In this document: piece by piece, positions 45,665 to 58,326 of the stretch
Numbering within the stretch: the first letter of the stretch is position 1
How the letters are laid out: every line of letters starts with the position of its first letter
Made by a program: the position numbers and the translations under genes
NCBI GenBank assembly: GCA_002110485.1
Contig: MOWL01000067.1
Coordinates: forward strand, 1,426,001 to 1,490,000
Length of the DNA: 64,000 nt
Reading direction: 5' to 3'
Origin: Emergomyces orientalis
Lineage: Eukaryota > Ascomycota > Eurotiomycetes > Onygenales > Ajellomycetaceae
Notes under the pieces: generated by a model
The model's database searches: none
Seen by the model: only the letters and a program-made list of their open reading frames with translations
What the model was told of the DNA's origin: nothing

Positions 45665-47499
45665 ATTTTTTTGTGTGTGTGTGTGTGTGCGTTTACGGCT
45701 TATGCGGGGGCCGCGCGTGCGCCGCGGGCCGGGCGGGTTAATTTGTTTCCTTTTGTATCCTTTGTGTACATGCGCTGGGAGTTAATTTTTATGTCGTATG
45801 CGGGCGTAGTTACCCTGAGGGGGCAGGATGTGAGATAACTTTTTCCAATCGAATCAGATCGTGATACTTCTCAAACGACCATACACCTGAAGAAGAGATT
45901 AATATGTTCTTGAAATTAGAGTTATGTTAATAATAGTTCAGTCAAATAAATAATGGCTCAACGTCAGTTTTAAATCTTGGAAAGCTTCACTTGATCCCAC
46001 GGGTGGAACTTGGGAGAGCTCTGGCGCCGGAAAAGGTATTGTTCCGACATAGATTGTTACAATCCACAAACAAATAGTATCACGAGCCTATGTAAAGAGA
46101 AGTACAGTGTTAATTATAGACAAAAGATACAGCAAATTCATAAACTTCACCTCTACGATCCAGTACTGGGCGATGCATACATTCACGTTCCATGTCTAGA
46201 TAATGATACCTACGATTACCCGTACCATATACTATATATCAAACACTCCGCAAATCTAGCTAAGAGAGCAAATAGTAGATATGTATATTATATATATTAT
46301 TCTTGCGTATTGGGTTGCTTGTATAAATTCTATAGTTGTTTTTGCGAGAGTGTGAAAGGATACTGTACAGAGTGGCGGATGGAACAATAAAAGACAAAGG
46401 AAAAAGAGTAACGCAAAAAGAAAGAAAGAGAAGGGAAAAGAAGAGAAGAATCAAATCATTTTTAAGCAGGGCTCTAAAAGATTGAAGAAAAAAAAGGGGG
46501 CATCGATAAAATGGGGTAGGGTTATGCAGATAAGTAAAAAAAAAAAAGATTGTACATGTATAGTGGAAGCGAAAAGAAAACTACAAATAACAAAAGAGAT
46601 TAGGACAGAGGGGATGGCTGGCCGAGAGCCGGACTTAATTACTCACACCGGGAGAGGGGTACATGGGGAGCGATACGAGATGTTGTAAAATGAAATAAAA
46701 ATACGCCAAAACTGAGATTTAATGAATGCGAGAAGGGAGAAGGATAAGAAATGAGATGAAAACATAGGAGACACGCGTCTTGCGCGGTCGGTGGGTTATA
46801 TGTGTGTATATATATGATGTGTATATAGAAGAAAGAGGATGAAAAGGGAGAAAAGAGAGGGAAGGTATCAAGCCACACACGAGACTTTTGGTAAACGGAA
46901 AACGAAAAACAAGAAGCAGAGTATATGTGGGTATTAAAAGTTGCTAGGGTGCAATATAAATAATAAAATGTGAAACAACAAGAAAATGGACAGCCAAAGG
47001 CCAGGGTGAAACTCTAAAAGAAGATGACGCAGGGGGGTATGAAGCAATGATAATAAAGGATGTAATAAGAAAATAAAAAAATAAGATGAGATCCCAGAAA
47101 AACAAATGGCGGTTGAGCCGAAAAATGTGAGTTAAATCAGTGAGACCCAGTAAGAAAAGAAATTGGAGAAAACTTTATCCGCCAAAGTGATATAAAGTTG
47201 CAGAAAGAGGGAAGGACGCAAATGCTGGTAATGATGTTAAGAGAGGTGGCTGGCGTTGCCTGAATAAAAAAATAAAAAAAAATAAAAGAAAACTTCGGCC
47301 TGACGCCAAACCGCATTCAGTGTACAAGGGTGAGAGGAAATAGGAGATTTTAGCCCGTGAAGGTTGGAAAAAAAAAGCGCGAAATGAAACAAATGAACGG
47401 AAGTGTGCTTGTTTGAGAGAGCCGAGAACGTAGCTGCAATAGCATAGTAAAGCCATTTATCATCCGGATGAAGGAAAGAAGCGAAACATCGCCGGAAAA
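45665..47499. other. 1.8-kb gene-free stretch, RRP42 promoter side to ImeB 3' side
   Basis: It holds a GT microsatellite right upstream of the RRP42 start (about 45671-45689) and A-rich DNA from about 46,380 on. The 126-codon plus frame at 46010-46390 is Tyr- and Cys-rich from AT-rich sequence and is not supported. Confidence 0.5.
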
Positions 47500-50120
47500 T
47501 TACCGGAAAGTAGATCCTGCTGCGGCAAAGATACTTTCTGCGGCAGATTCGGCCCATTGGTTTTCGTCGTATGGAGGAGTGGGCCATTGGCGTGTGGGCT
47601 CGTGTTTATCCGTGTTGTGGACCTTGTTCATTCTCAATGGCTTCGATGGGGTCAATGCTTCCGGTCCGAAGAACACTCCGTCGCATTTGGCCGAGGGCGA
47701 AGGCGTCGGGTAGGGGTTCGATACAGGGCTGCTGGGATTGATTGCACGGATCGACTGGTAATTATCTTTCTGGAAGATGTCATCGCGGGTCATATCATCC
47801 ATGGCTACTGATCGCTGACCAAGGTGTCGTGCAGCCTTGGTGGTGGAATGGAGCACCTCGTGAAGTAGTTCGTCCTCCTCCTCGGGTGTCTCATATCGAT
47901 TAACCGGGTGGGTAGAGAGTTGAAGCGCCCGCCGTGTCCGGCTGGATATTGGACCTGAAGTTGGGTTAGATGTATAATTCTCCGTAGCACGTACAGACTG
48001 TCCTTGTGGCATCGACTGTCGATTTGAAGGGGTATTGGTAGTGGTCGGTGAAGCAAGGTTGGTGGGCAGGCTGGGTGATGAAATGTCCAGACTATATCGC
48101 ACATTTTGTAGGGCCTTATCCAACTCCGCGAAATCAGCACCAGGCTTTTGGTCTGCAAGATTCACCGAATCCATGGCCATGGAGGAACGATTCGACCAGG
48201 GAACACATCCAGCATTGGCCTCGATATCGTCAGCGTTGTTGTTATTGTTGTTATTCGAGGTTCCTTGGTTCCGGCCAGAAAGTCTGCGCGCCCGTTTTCG
48301 AAGGTGAGAAAAAAAGCTTTCCTTTGTGGCACTCGCGGGAGTTGGTAAACCCCCACCGCCGTTAAGTGCTCGCTCCGCTTCTTGCCGATGGATATCTGAA
48401 TAGTGATTGCCATCCGAGTTCACAGACAGTTGTCGACCAATCTTTTTGGTGGAATTTTTGCCATTGTCGACATGATTTGCAGTAGTTCCATCGTTGGCGT
48501 GGGATATTCTGGAGTTAGCCTGTGCGGTAACAGCATTAGATAAGGGTGAGACTGGACGAATGGATGGGAGAATTGGCATCGGTGCGCCATTCGTCCACGT
48601 AGCACGTTTGCTTGCGACTGGCTTAGGCTTAGTGGTCTGCACTTCTGGAACGGTATTATAGGACACCACTGGGGGTCGACGACCTTCGTCCTGCTCAAGT
48701 ACAGGAGCAGGGCTGTCCCGTCCAATCAACGATCTTCGGAACCAGGATGCTTTCGCCGAAAGAACAGGGGAATCGTGAGCATCCCGTGCGCCTGACTTGA
48801 AGCTCTTGTCTGATTGTTTCCGGCCAAGCAGGCGGGAGGATTTCGGCCGAAGTGGATCAATTGCGTCCGCGAAATACTCGTGGTTTAAAGCCTGGGATGA
48901 GGTTGGTCGGCTCTTCGGATCCCACATCAGGCACCAAGTCACAAAATTGCTAAATGCAAGTGGCCAGTGTGGAGGTTGGAGAATGCTCTCCATAGAATGA
49001 GGGGCCATCTAATCACGTAATTAGTATATCTGTAAACCCCAAATAATCAAACAAATTTCTTTGTGTTCAAGATATGGTTTTATGCATTCATTACCTTTGG
49101 GAATGAAAAACCCAATTTTTGAGCTAATCTGGCACCCTCTCTCCACTCCCCGCCGCCAACCTTATTCCCTGATTTACTGTACCAATTACCGGGGCTTCCC
49201 ATGATTTCGCAAACACGCCATACTTGATCAACTTCATTCCGACCGGGGAACAGAGGTTTCAAGGTAGCGATTTCCACCGCCATTGCTCCAACAGCCCACA
49301 TATCCACAGGAGCAGAGTATTCTCCTGCCCGCAATAGAACTTCTGGCGCACGATACCACCGCGTCGACACATAGGTTGTGTATGGTACTGTCGAATGGGT
49401 TTCCCTGGCAAGCCCGAAATCCGCGATTTTCACAGTGAAAGTCGAGGGTGTTGATGGGGGAGTAAATCGACTGAATGCAGATGAATCCCCAGAGCCAGTA
49501 CTCGAAACCAGTATGTTCTCGGGCTTGATATCTCGATGGAAGAAGTTATGCGCGTGAATGTGATCCAACCCGGACAAAATCTGAAACAATATGCTCTTCA
49601 CGATCTTTGAATCCAGACATTTCTGTTCCCGAGCCTTCATCAACTGGTAAAGATTCCCATCCATATATTCCATGCATATGTGCAATTTCTTGCTCATGGG
49701 GTCGAGGAAAATGTCGAGAGCGGGGACGAGATGGGGGTGGTGGGGAAGGCTTCGTAGGAAGATGACTTCACGCAACTCTAGACATGACGAAAAGGATTCG
49801 AAGGTCTTTTTCATCGTCTTGATCGCGATCTGCCCAAAGAGGAAAATATAAACAAGTCAATAAATTGATTTCTACTTTCCCGAGAGTGTAGACAGAATCA
49901 TCAACCAAGTTGTGCAGAAAAACAAAAAAAGAAGGGGGGGGAGGGGGTCCCTCACCATTGTTCCCCTCCTCGCGACATGAGAACCTGCCGTCCGCGTTCG
50001 AGCGAGCACGACACTCCCAAAGCTTCCATCCCCAATCTCCTTCATCACCTCAAACTTCTCTTCGAGCGTGGCGGTCCCCATATTAGCGTTCCGGTATGAT
50101 TGATCGTAGGTAACTGTCAT
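47500..50120 (-). CDS. imeB: Ime2-type protein kinase (ImeB)
   Basis: Exons on the minus strand are 50120..49956, 49829..49095 and 49008..47500, giving 802 residues; both introns are phase 0. The kinase domain covers about residues 23-340: Gly-rich loop IGDGSFGSV, catalytic Lys in AIKTMKK, HRDIKPEN, DFG in KIADFGLARE, a TTY activation-loop motif in VPYTTYVSTRWYRAPE, and SAPVDMWAVGAMAVEI. A 450-residue Ser/Pro/Asn-rich, probably disordered tail follows. TxY loop, WYRAPE segment and length fit Ime2-family kinases; Aspergillus nidulans ImeB acts in light-dependent control of sexual development and hyphal growth. A MAK/ICK-type name would be equivalent at this resolution. Confidence 0.9.
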
Positions 50121-50813
50121 TGTGTGTTGGTGTCTTGGTATTTTTCTGCCTGCAGATATATTATGGATAGATAGGTAGAGCTCGATAGGTTTCAAATTGG
50201 GGAACCCTGTTAACCGCACGCGACAAGGTGTAGTCCACATTAGTAAATAGAAACCATCAAGCAGTAAAACTGGAGCTGAACACGTCCAGCCCAGAAGAGA
50301 AACCATACCTTCAAAAATACACTCCCAGAAACCAAGACGCAAAACACCCTCCCTTTCAAGTTGTATGTATTTAACGTATGGGTGTATGTGCGGTGGATTG
50401 TTTTGATGATTAATGAGGATAAAATAATTAATAGTGTAAAGGATACAATGTGAACATTCTTTTGAAGGCGATAGCAGTCCAGTATTAGGTAGAGAGACAG
50501 GTATGTTGTGTCCGATCCTTAGTCCTACAGGCAACGGTAACTTTTTTGTCCTCTCTCAACGGTGGAGAGGGTAAACGAGTGACTGTGATGCTTCGAGGAA
50601 GGACGGGCAGTAGAGGCAAGGTGAGACCATATTCTTCCAACCAGGACGCGAGGTAGAGGGTAGAGGCTGAGAGAGGGTGGGATGGCTGCAGGTAGGGTAG
50701 ATTGGGTGTCTTATTATGGGTTGTTAGACGAAAGGAGGGAATCAAGAAAGCATAGGAAGAAGACGAACAAGGAAGAGGAAGAAGTATAGGTGCGGATTGA
50801 GGGAGAGAGTGGG

Positions 50814-50848
<35 letters not shown>

Positions 50849-53800
50849 GGAGAGTCTAAGGCGAGGTGAGATTGGGTGAGATGGGATGGAATGGGATGGG
50901 GTGAAATGAGGTGTCCGGCGGTGGAGTTTCTTCTGGTCTGCTCGTAGTTGTCGTGGGCAAAAAGGGAGGGAAGAGACACAAGACACTCCACACCAACACC
51001 ACACCACTCTGACCAGCCAGACCAGACCAACGGGAGCGGATCCGTTGGATGGGGAGCCGCTAAATGAAAGGAGCGGCCTCTGGCTCCTCTAGCGGTTCCT
51101 CTCTGGCTTCTCTGGCTTTTCTCGTTCGGGGTCTGGTCTTTGCTGCGACAACCCCTGGAAACGTGACGGCTCCAGCGAGGGCTTCGGTCCGGCGGTGGAG
51201 ATCACTCTCGATGCCCTTGTCCTGGACTCCTGGGCCTTACCCACTGCCCCCAAGACTCCAACAGACTCCAACCAGAGCTTTGACTAGAGCGCTCTAGCAA
51301 ACCAACCGTGTGTTGAGGCTTGCTACTAGCCCTGTTTTTGAGTTACTCCCCCCGCTGGGCTAGTCGATACACATAATAATTCAAATTAATTCAAGGGTAG
51401 CGTTCCGTGAACTACAAGGAACGTGAGAGATCCACACGTCGAGAGCGTTGTTATCGATTATGATGATCCAGGGCAAGCTTTGTGTCGATAAGGTTATGTA
51501 TGTATGATGCTCTCTGCCCGGCTGAGAAGCGATGAAGTAATTATTTTGCCTTTCCGCAGGTAAAAGAGACTTTGTTTGCTGTTGTGGGCAATGGACCACG
51601 ATACGACAAGAAAGGGCCCCCGAATGGTTCTGGGCACGCATATTACAGAATGAGTTCCCGTACTGGTATTACCGGTTGCCGTGGTATGTACCCCTGAGTA
51701 CGCATTTATTACATATGGTACTTCTCTCAATCCCTCACTATGGATATTAATTATAAATAACCCCCCCCGTCGGGAGCTTTGCTGACTCTTTGCCAGGGCC
51801 AATTTTATTTGTGATGATTCGCCTAAGGGGGTTGGTCAACTAGTCAGCCCAAAAGTAACAACAGGCTTGCCAGTTTTTCCAAGCATACCCAGATATGCCG
51901 ATAAAAGCGTAAATAATGGGAGGGTTTGTTTGGGCTTGCTCGGCCGCCGTGGCTGTAGAGGACACAGAAGCACAAGAAAATAAAGGGCGTGGCCTCTGTC
52001 ACGTCGCATCTCGTTTAACCAACCCTTGCGATTCCTTCTCTATCCCAGCTTTCAACCACGAGGGAGAAAAGAAGAAAAAATACAATGCTGGTTTCGCGGA
52101 ACACGAGCGTCACCTGCCAGAAACCGGCCTCGTACATAATATGGTTTTAGTGTTTTTGTTTTGTTGATGTTTGATCATAGAGTTTGAGAAAGGCTGAGAT
52201 GTACCTGAAAGAAAGGTTTACCACACATGCGTCGTCTGTCAACCAAAGTTCACCTTTACCCCACGTAAACCCCCAGGACATATTCATTCGAGCCTTGCGG
52301 CTTGGGGCGTGCAGCCAAAAGAAAAAGAAAGGTAACAAGAGTATGAGCCTGAATCGAAGCTGAAGAGCATTTTCAGGCACATCTGCATTAATTGTCTTGG
52401 GTTCTTGGCTGATTACTACTTGATTCGCTGTCTGGCTGTAACTTTCGTACCAGCTTCAGGACCTAAAAGTACCATGCTTCTACACAAAATGTACCTGTCT
52501 TGGGAGGCGTTGTATTTTATTAGTACTTCCGTTCCGAGATCTCCCTTGACCTCCATGCATATAAAAGAGCTCGGATTCTTGCGCACTCGCCCACCTGCTG
52601 CAGAGTGGATTCGAGCAGCTTTCTTTCATTCTTGCATTCTTTTCATTCTTCAAGGCACAGATTGCAGCGAGAGGAATAAATCCGTTTGAACCCGACGGCA
52701 GCAAGGATCTCCAATCATCATGCCGAGAATGTGATACAATTACACACACACACACACACCCCACCCTGAAAAAGGAAAACTTGCATCGGTCAAGAGATAA
52801 AAAACACGATGTTAGCATCATGTATGGAAACCGAACGCGCCACGTATCTTACCTGAATTACCACCAGCCTTGTTGCTCTTTTACTTGAAGAAGGAAAGTA
52901 AATAACGTTTTTAAGGGCGGGCTCAGCCGTACCGCTGTCATCGTATCGCCGCTGTTGGGCGGCATACCTGGGCTGAGCCGATGAGCGCTCACCCCAGAAT
53001 GAAAGAAACAGCCCCTGCTACCTGCGATTAAAATAATAATAAAATAACAACGTTATAATACCAGCCACAATGTAATATTCTGGGGTCCTCAGTGATCGTA
53101 AACGGGCCCTGGTTCAAGTTTTGGTTTCAGCGCTTGGTAATCGTCATTGTAACAGGTATTTTTTTTTGGTTTTTTTGGTTAAACAACATAAATCGCTTAA
53201 GGTCCACAGGCGAATCCATCCTGGCCGCGCTGCGTATGTAAACAAGATGTATCAAAAAAGAGAGAAAAATAAATAAAAAGGAATTAAAAATGAATAGGGC
53301 GATACAGAGCCAATGAGAGGAGAAGTACTTGAATTGGGGGGCTTGGCCAATCAATAATAACCACCCAAAATGTTAGAATCTTTTCTTTTTCCCTTTTTTA
53401 TTTGTTTTTTCCCCCCTCCTCTTCCACTTTGCAGCTTATTTTCTTTTTTGTCCCCTTTGACTGGTCATTCATGTGGCATCCGCCTATCAAACCTTTTTGG
53501 TCTTTGCGCCCCTTTTGGCTAAAATAACATTGTCAGCTTTGTGCAGCTTGGGGCTTTCTTCTGCGATGCACGGTGACCCTGATTATTATGGTTGTGATAT
53601 TAAACACTATCGCCGTCAGCGCCGGCGTTGGCGGGGATAATCTCAATCAATGCACAATGACTTTTTGTTTTATATTTCTTTTGGACCTCCTACCTCTCTC
53701 ACACCTTTTCCATTGTTTTTGGTGCACTGCTTGCTGCCGATGCTGCTCCTGTAAAATGGTGGAAACATAAAAAATATAAATATAAAATTCTCTAAAATTA

Positions 53801-56800
53801 TGGAGTAGCGAACTAACCTTAATGCAAGCTCAGCAAACCGTTGGTAAAGGAATCCTGAAGAAATAGGGTCTCCGGGGTTTCTTTTCCTGGATGCTCCAGC
53901 GATATAAGTCGCTCTCTGATGGAAGCCCACTTGAGTCAACTTTTAGTGCACGCGGCCCCCGGGTTGAGACCCAGTCTCATTTCCATCTTTGCGGACTCGG
54001 GTTTTGCTTTTGGGGCTTGAACTAATTTTTATCCTGGGCCCTTCTCTTTATTAGCTCACTCCCCTGGCGAGAAGTTGACTAAGGTGGAGACCTTTGCGGC
54101 CGACGGTAACATGAATTCGATACAATTGAGCAATCAGAAAGGAGATACAAAAGGAGAATGACGGAATGGGGTGGACAGATGGAGAGCCCATCTTCTCTCT
54201 GCCAATCTCTCAAGATAAAGAAGTACAGTGTGAAACTCGATCACACGAAGCATCGTTGCTCAGATTATAAAGAGAGCTGTTATTCTGTAGCTATCCCCTA
54301 GCAAACGCGTTTTATTGGTCACAAGGGATGGTCTGTATTGGTCACGGAAAAACCGAGCTTCTCTCGAAACCGCGATCTCCCGACGAGTTTCGAGTTTGTT
54401 CCCGGGGAAAAGACCTTTAGCCCCGAACAAACGGACTACGCTGGACGTTGTCGAGTAAAATAAAATAATTCAGGACGATCATGGTGTCCGAAGCAGCGAC
54501 ATGCCTGCAAAACAGGTTGTTCCCCAAAGCTTGGAACTGATGGAGTTTCCCGTTAGAACCTAATGAGAAGCTCGACTCTCGAAGAGCAATGGTTCCGACG
54601 ATCGAGTGGAGCGCGCTTCGGAGGGGCACAACTCCTTGGGGACGTAATAAATCCAGAATAATAATACAGAAAGGCGTCATGACCATTACGGAAAAAGCAA
54701 ACGAAAATCATCAAGAGTTCAAGGTTCTTTTCCTTTGTCTCATCCGACTGACTGGGACCCGCCGACGCCCGTTTCTCAATATTGTTAAATGGCCCTGGTG
54801 GCAATGGCGTGGATTGGGAGATTCTCATGGACTGCGCGTGAAGCCATCCAAAGCATCCACCCTTGACTCGATGTCCGACTTTATGCTAATGATGATTCTT
54901 ATTCCCTTCTTCATTGATCATTCATTGAGCGGTGGCCGCTGGCTTTGGTCCTATTTCTTTTCTTCTCTGTTACTACGGAGTATTCGGAGTTAAATTACAT
55001 AACTATATCTCTTTTTCTCGAAGGCTCCTGGAACGAATTAACACCGACCCTCCCACTGACTCTTTGAGCTGGCGGGAAGCGAAGGCACCACTGCCTGGTC
55101 CCTGGGAATTAGCGCGTCCTCGGATTACGCCGTCATTTAATCTGTCTCATCCACGATTCCAAGGTTGCCACAGCCACATCAGGGGAAGAGGGAAGAAAAC
55201 CTCTTTGTCAGTCCACCATCAAAGCATAGAGTAGCTCAGACCATGGAAATTTTGCCTCAAACTACCGCTCTGGTGGCACTTCTTATGGTTTGAGAAACAG
55301 GAAAGGGGAAGCCTCGGGTCACCCCAAGCTTCCGAAGCTTTTCACGTAATGATCGTGGAGTAAACTTGCTTTCTGCTCATCTGTTTCGTCATAGAACATA
55401 AACGCATTAACTTGGATGCCCAAGTTGCTAGGTGGCCAGGCGATGATGCCTGAAGGCCCTCGGATTCCATCGATTTCGCCGGATTAGGCAAAGCGCCCGC
55501 TCAAGAGATATCGCTTACCGCTCTTCCGCGCGGCAGAGCTATCGGCGGCCCGCTGCGGAAACTCCCGAACCCAGAAAAAGGAAAAGCATATCCATGATAA
55601 CCCCCCCCTGTTATATGCCCATTAGGTATATATTGGGCATAATATATCTTCGTCTGTCAGCCTTCAGAGCATCAACGGGCCACGTACTCGCTTTGTGAAC
55701 TTAAATTACCCGGTTTCCGACGACTTACATCTCGCTGTAGCAAAAGCTGGTGAGCGTGAACCGTACCTCGCAGGGAATATGATGCTTGCAAAGTTAGCAT
55801 AGCTAAAGAAACACATGATAATTGCAATACGGCATGCCCCTAACACACATAATAACAACGATCCACACCTCAATGACCTCTTTACATACCAGTGTTAAGT
55901 AAGGCTATATTAAATCCTATCTGAAGAACATGGTGCATCACCATCGACAAAAATTTCTCAAATTGCGGGGGCATCCCTGTGGGTTTGGGTGTCAAGGGGG
56001 GAACAAATTCCATCACGGGCATTACGAGACCTTCGAGCAACCAAGGTGGCTTCGCCGGGTGGCATGACTGTTGCGCTGCCATAATTTGGTGTCCATTTGG
56101 CGCCCGCGGTTGAGGAGGGAGGATCAGGCAATTACTGAATCTTTTCGTCCCTTCAGAAATGACTGAAGAGAATACGGATTGAATGCCAGGGCATGATAAC
56201 CTGATGTCTTTTGAAACTCGATTTTTGTTCGTACCTTAATATGCTGATGGTGCCATATTCTGCTGAGTGTTTATTTCCTCTTTTTTTTTAGGAGTTTTTA
56301 CTGCAGATGGGATGGAGACCCTCAAAAATTAATGGAACCGCAGGAAACAGCATATCACAATGGAGGCGAAGCGAAATCATATAATACAGGGTAGGATGAG
56401 GCTGTGGGAAGTCCAGGATACGAGAAGATACGGCTCTCGCGCCTCACAAACATCCCCCACCGTTCCGACTTACCACACTCTTTTCAATTTTTACCTCTCC
56501 CTCCCACGCCATTGTGATCTTATACAAGAAGGTCACAAGTTTAAAATAGCAGCTTCCAAACATTTGTTAAAAGCTAACTAACTGCTTCTCTTGTTCCACA
56601 TGGCCTTTATTCTTCATTCGTACACACAGCCGAGCCAGAACTCCTGAGGGAAGTGAATAATTCTCTTGACTCTACATGATGCCTCGGCAGTGCTATATGT
56701 TTTCAGGCAAACATACGCCTCTAGTAAATTAAAATGCCAAAGTGACCTTAGAGTTTATTCCCACGATAAAGTGGTGCGAGATACCTCTTGGTTTCAATAT

Positions 56801-57006
56801 AGAGCCCCAGCTATTGGCTAGACATATATGAATAATGAGAACTCAGGGATGCACTCTTAAAGCTCACGAGAGGTAGAAAGCACGAATGCATATACAGTTT
56901 TACGACTGTGTCCGGACCCCATGAATAACAATAACAACACTCCCTCTCCCGGGGCCTATGCATCCTGGGTCATAGGTAACTAACTATTCGTTACCCATCC
57001 TCCAAA
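50121..57006. other. 6.9-kb gene desert
   Basis: I can support no coding region. Contents seen: a GA microsatellite (about 50819-50843) in the likely ImeB leader, a CA microsatellite (about 52741-52759), and scattered open frames under 140 codons without protein character. Composition is mixed, not uniformly AT-rich. Relics of repeats cannot be excluded without a genome-wide comparison. Confidence 0.5.
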
Positions 57007-57717
57007 TCACACAATGTTAAAATGAACAGTAACGGACGAAGTCATCGACACCTCCTCAGGACGAAATGTTAACTGTTGTTCTTCAAGCTTCCTCGCGCGC
57101 ATTGTCTTCCTCGATCGCATCATGCTCGCCGTACCCGTCGTCGGCAACCCATAACTAGTATCTGAAATTTCGTAAGGCTGCACATCCTGATACCCAAACG
57201 CCTTCGCATAATCTCTCGCCTTTTCCAGCGCATTATGAGCTGCGCTAATCCTGCATTCTGACACTAGTGACGCTATTGTTGCGTCCGTTAACATCCATCT
57301 TACAGACTTTATGCTCACGTTTGGCATCACACTGAGTGTCGATGTGACAGCCCCCAGCTTATCGAAGTCTCGGAATTTGACTGAGAACGAGGTGCTTGCC
57401 TCAAATCCAGTTTTATTATCGGCATGGTCGGTGTAAGAACTAGTGGACATGCTGGCCATGCTCCAGTGAGTGATTGCGGCGTCCGAGGTGGCTTCTCCAG
57501 TGGGAAGTCTGGGTGCGTAGGTCTCAAGCAACTCTTGGACGTCCTTGGAGGTTTGGACGACATTGCTGGATGCAGTGGTTTTATCCCAGCCCTTCTGTGT
57601 AACAGTGAGGCTGAGGACGGCACGCTCTGGATCCCTGTTTATCTCAGAGTAGCCGACGACGCAAATGGTGATGGGTTTCGCCATCATAAGGCTGGGGTTG
57701 AAGGGGCGTTTTTGCAA
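57007..57717 (-). CDS. SIMPL (DUF541) domain protein
   Basis: Single exon, 236 residues from the ATG at 57717; ATG codons at 57687 and 57684 (before AKPITICVVGYSEI) are also possible and are closer to the usual domain start. SIMPL-domain features: the opening VxGxxEIxRDPERAVLSLTV, a central strand with TSFSVKFRDFDKLGAVTSTL, and the A-x2-NALEKARDYAKAFGY helix. There is no signal peptide or membrane segment, so it is probably intracellular. Bacterial and animal relatives have unclear or signalling-linked roles; the fungal function is unknown. Confidence 0.82.
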   Translation of the reverse strand: MQKRPFNPSLMMAKPITICVVGYSEINRDPERAVLSLTVTQKGWDKTTASSNVVQTSKDVQELLETYAPRLPTGEATSDAAITHWSMASMSTSSYTDHADNKTGFEASTSFSVKFRDFDKLGAVTSTLSVMPNVSIKSVRWMLTDATIASLVSECRISAAHNALEKARDYAKAFGYQDVQPYEISDTSYGLPTTGTASMMRSRKTMRARKLEEQQLTFRPEEVSMTSSVTVHFNIV

Positions 57718-58326
57718 GAAGCTGTTGATATTGCTTGATATTCCTCGAATTTAGAAAACTAAAAGTAAATGTGAAGAGGTGGCAGGTTAAAGTGACGGAT
57801 GAGAAATTTTATATATCAAGATGCCGGAAGAAATGTGGGGTGAGGGGCTATTGAGATGGGAGCCTTGCTGATCTTTTGAGGTTGGATTCCTGGGGCTGAC
57901 AGAGTTCAAAACGGGCTACACGGCGCGAGGGCTAGAATTCGATGCTATTTCTGTCAGAGAGTAGAGTACTAGAGAAGCTTGATTAGTACTATGAAGGCTA
58001 CGGCTATGGAAGAGGTGGTGCGTAAGACCACGTGAGATAGGGTCACGGGCATGCCATATAAAGGAACCGTATGCAGGGTGTCCGACAACTTCACCTTTGT
58101 ATTAATTTAGAGAATTTGTTGTTATTATTTTTTGTTTTCGTGGATCAACGTGGAAGTATAATGGGTTTTCTGTCCCTGTAGCTGGCGCTAGTCTGTTTAC
58201 ACATATATATAGAGAAATTTCTCGTGGCGCGATTCCGCTTTGTCATTTTGCATGCTAACAAGCTCCTCGTAGCTGTTTGGAGATTGCAGAAAATCCTCCA
58301 CCTAGAATAAGCATGTTGCACCCATG
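57718..58326. other. Spacer between SIMPL gene and ankyrin/CorA gene
   Basis: No gene is seen. It holds the SIMPL promoter side and the 3' end of the next gene; both genes run on the minus strand. Confidence 0.55.

Noticed and set aside
46010..46390. 126-codon plus-strand frame
   Set aside because: Tyr- and Cys-rich translation of AT-rich DNA without similarity or splice context.
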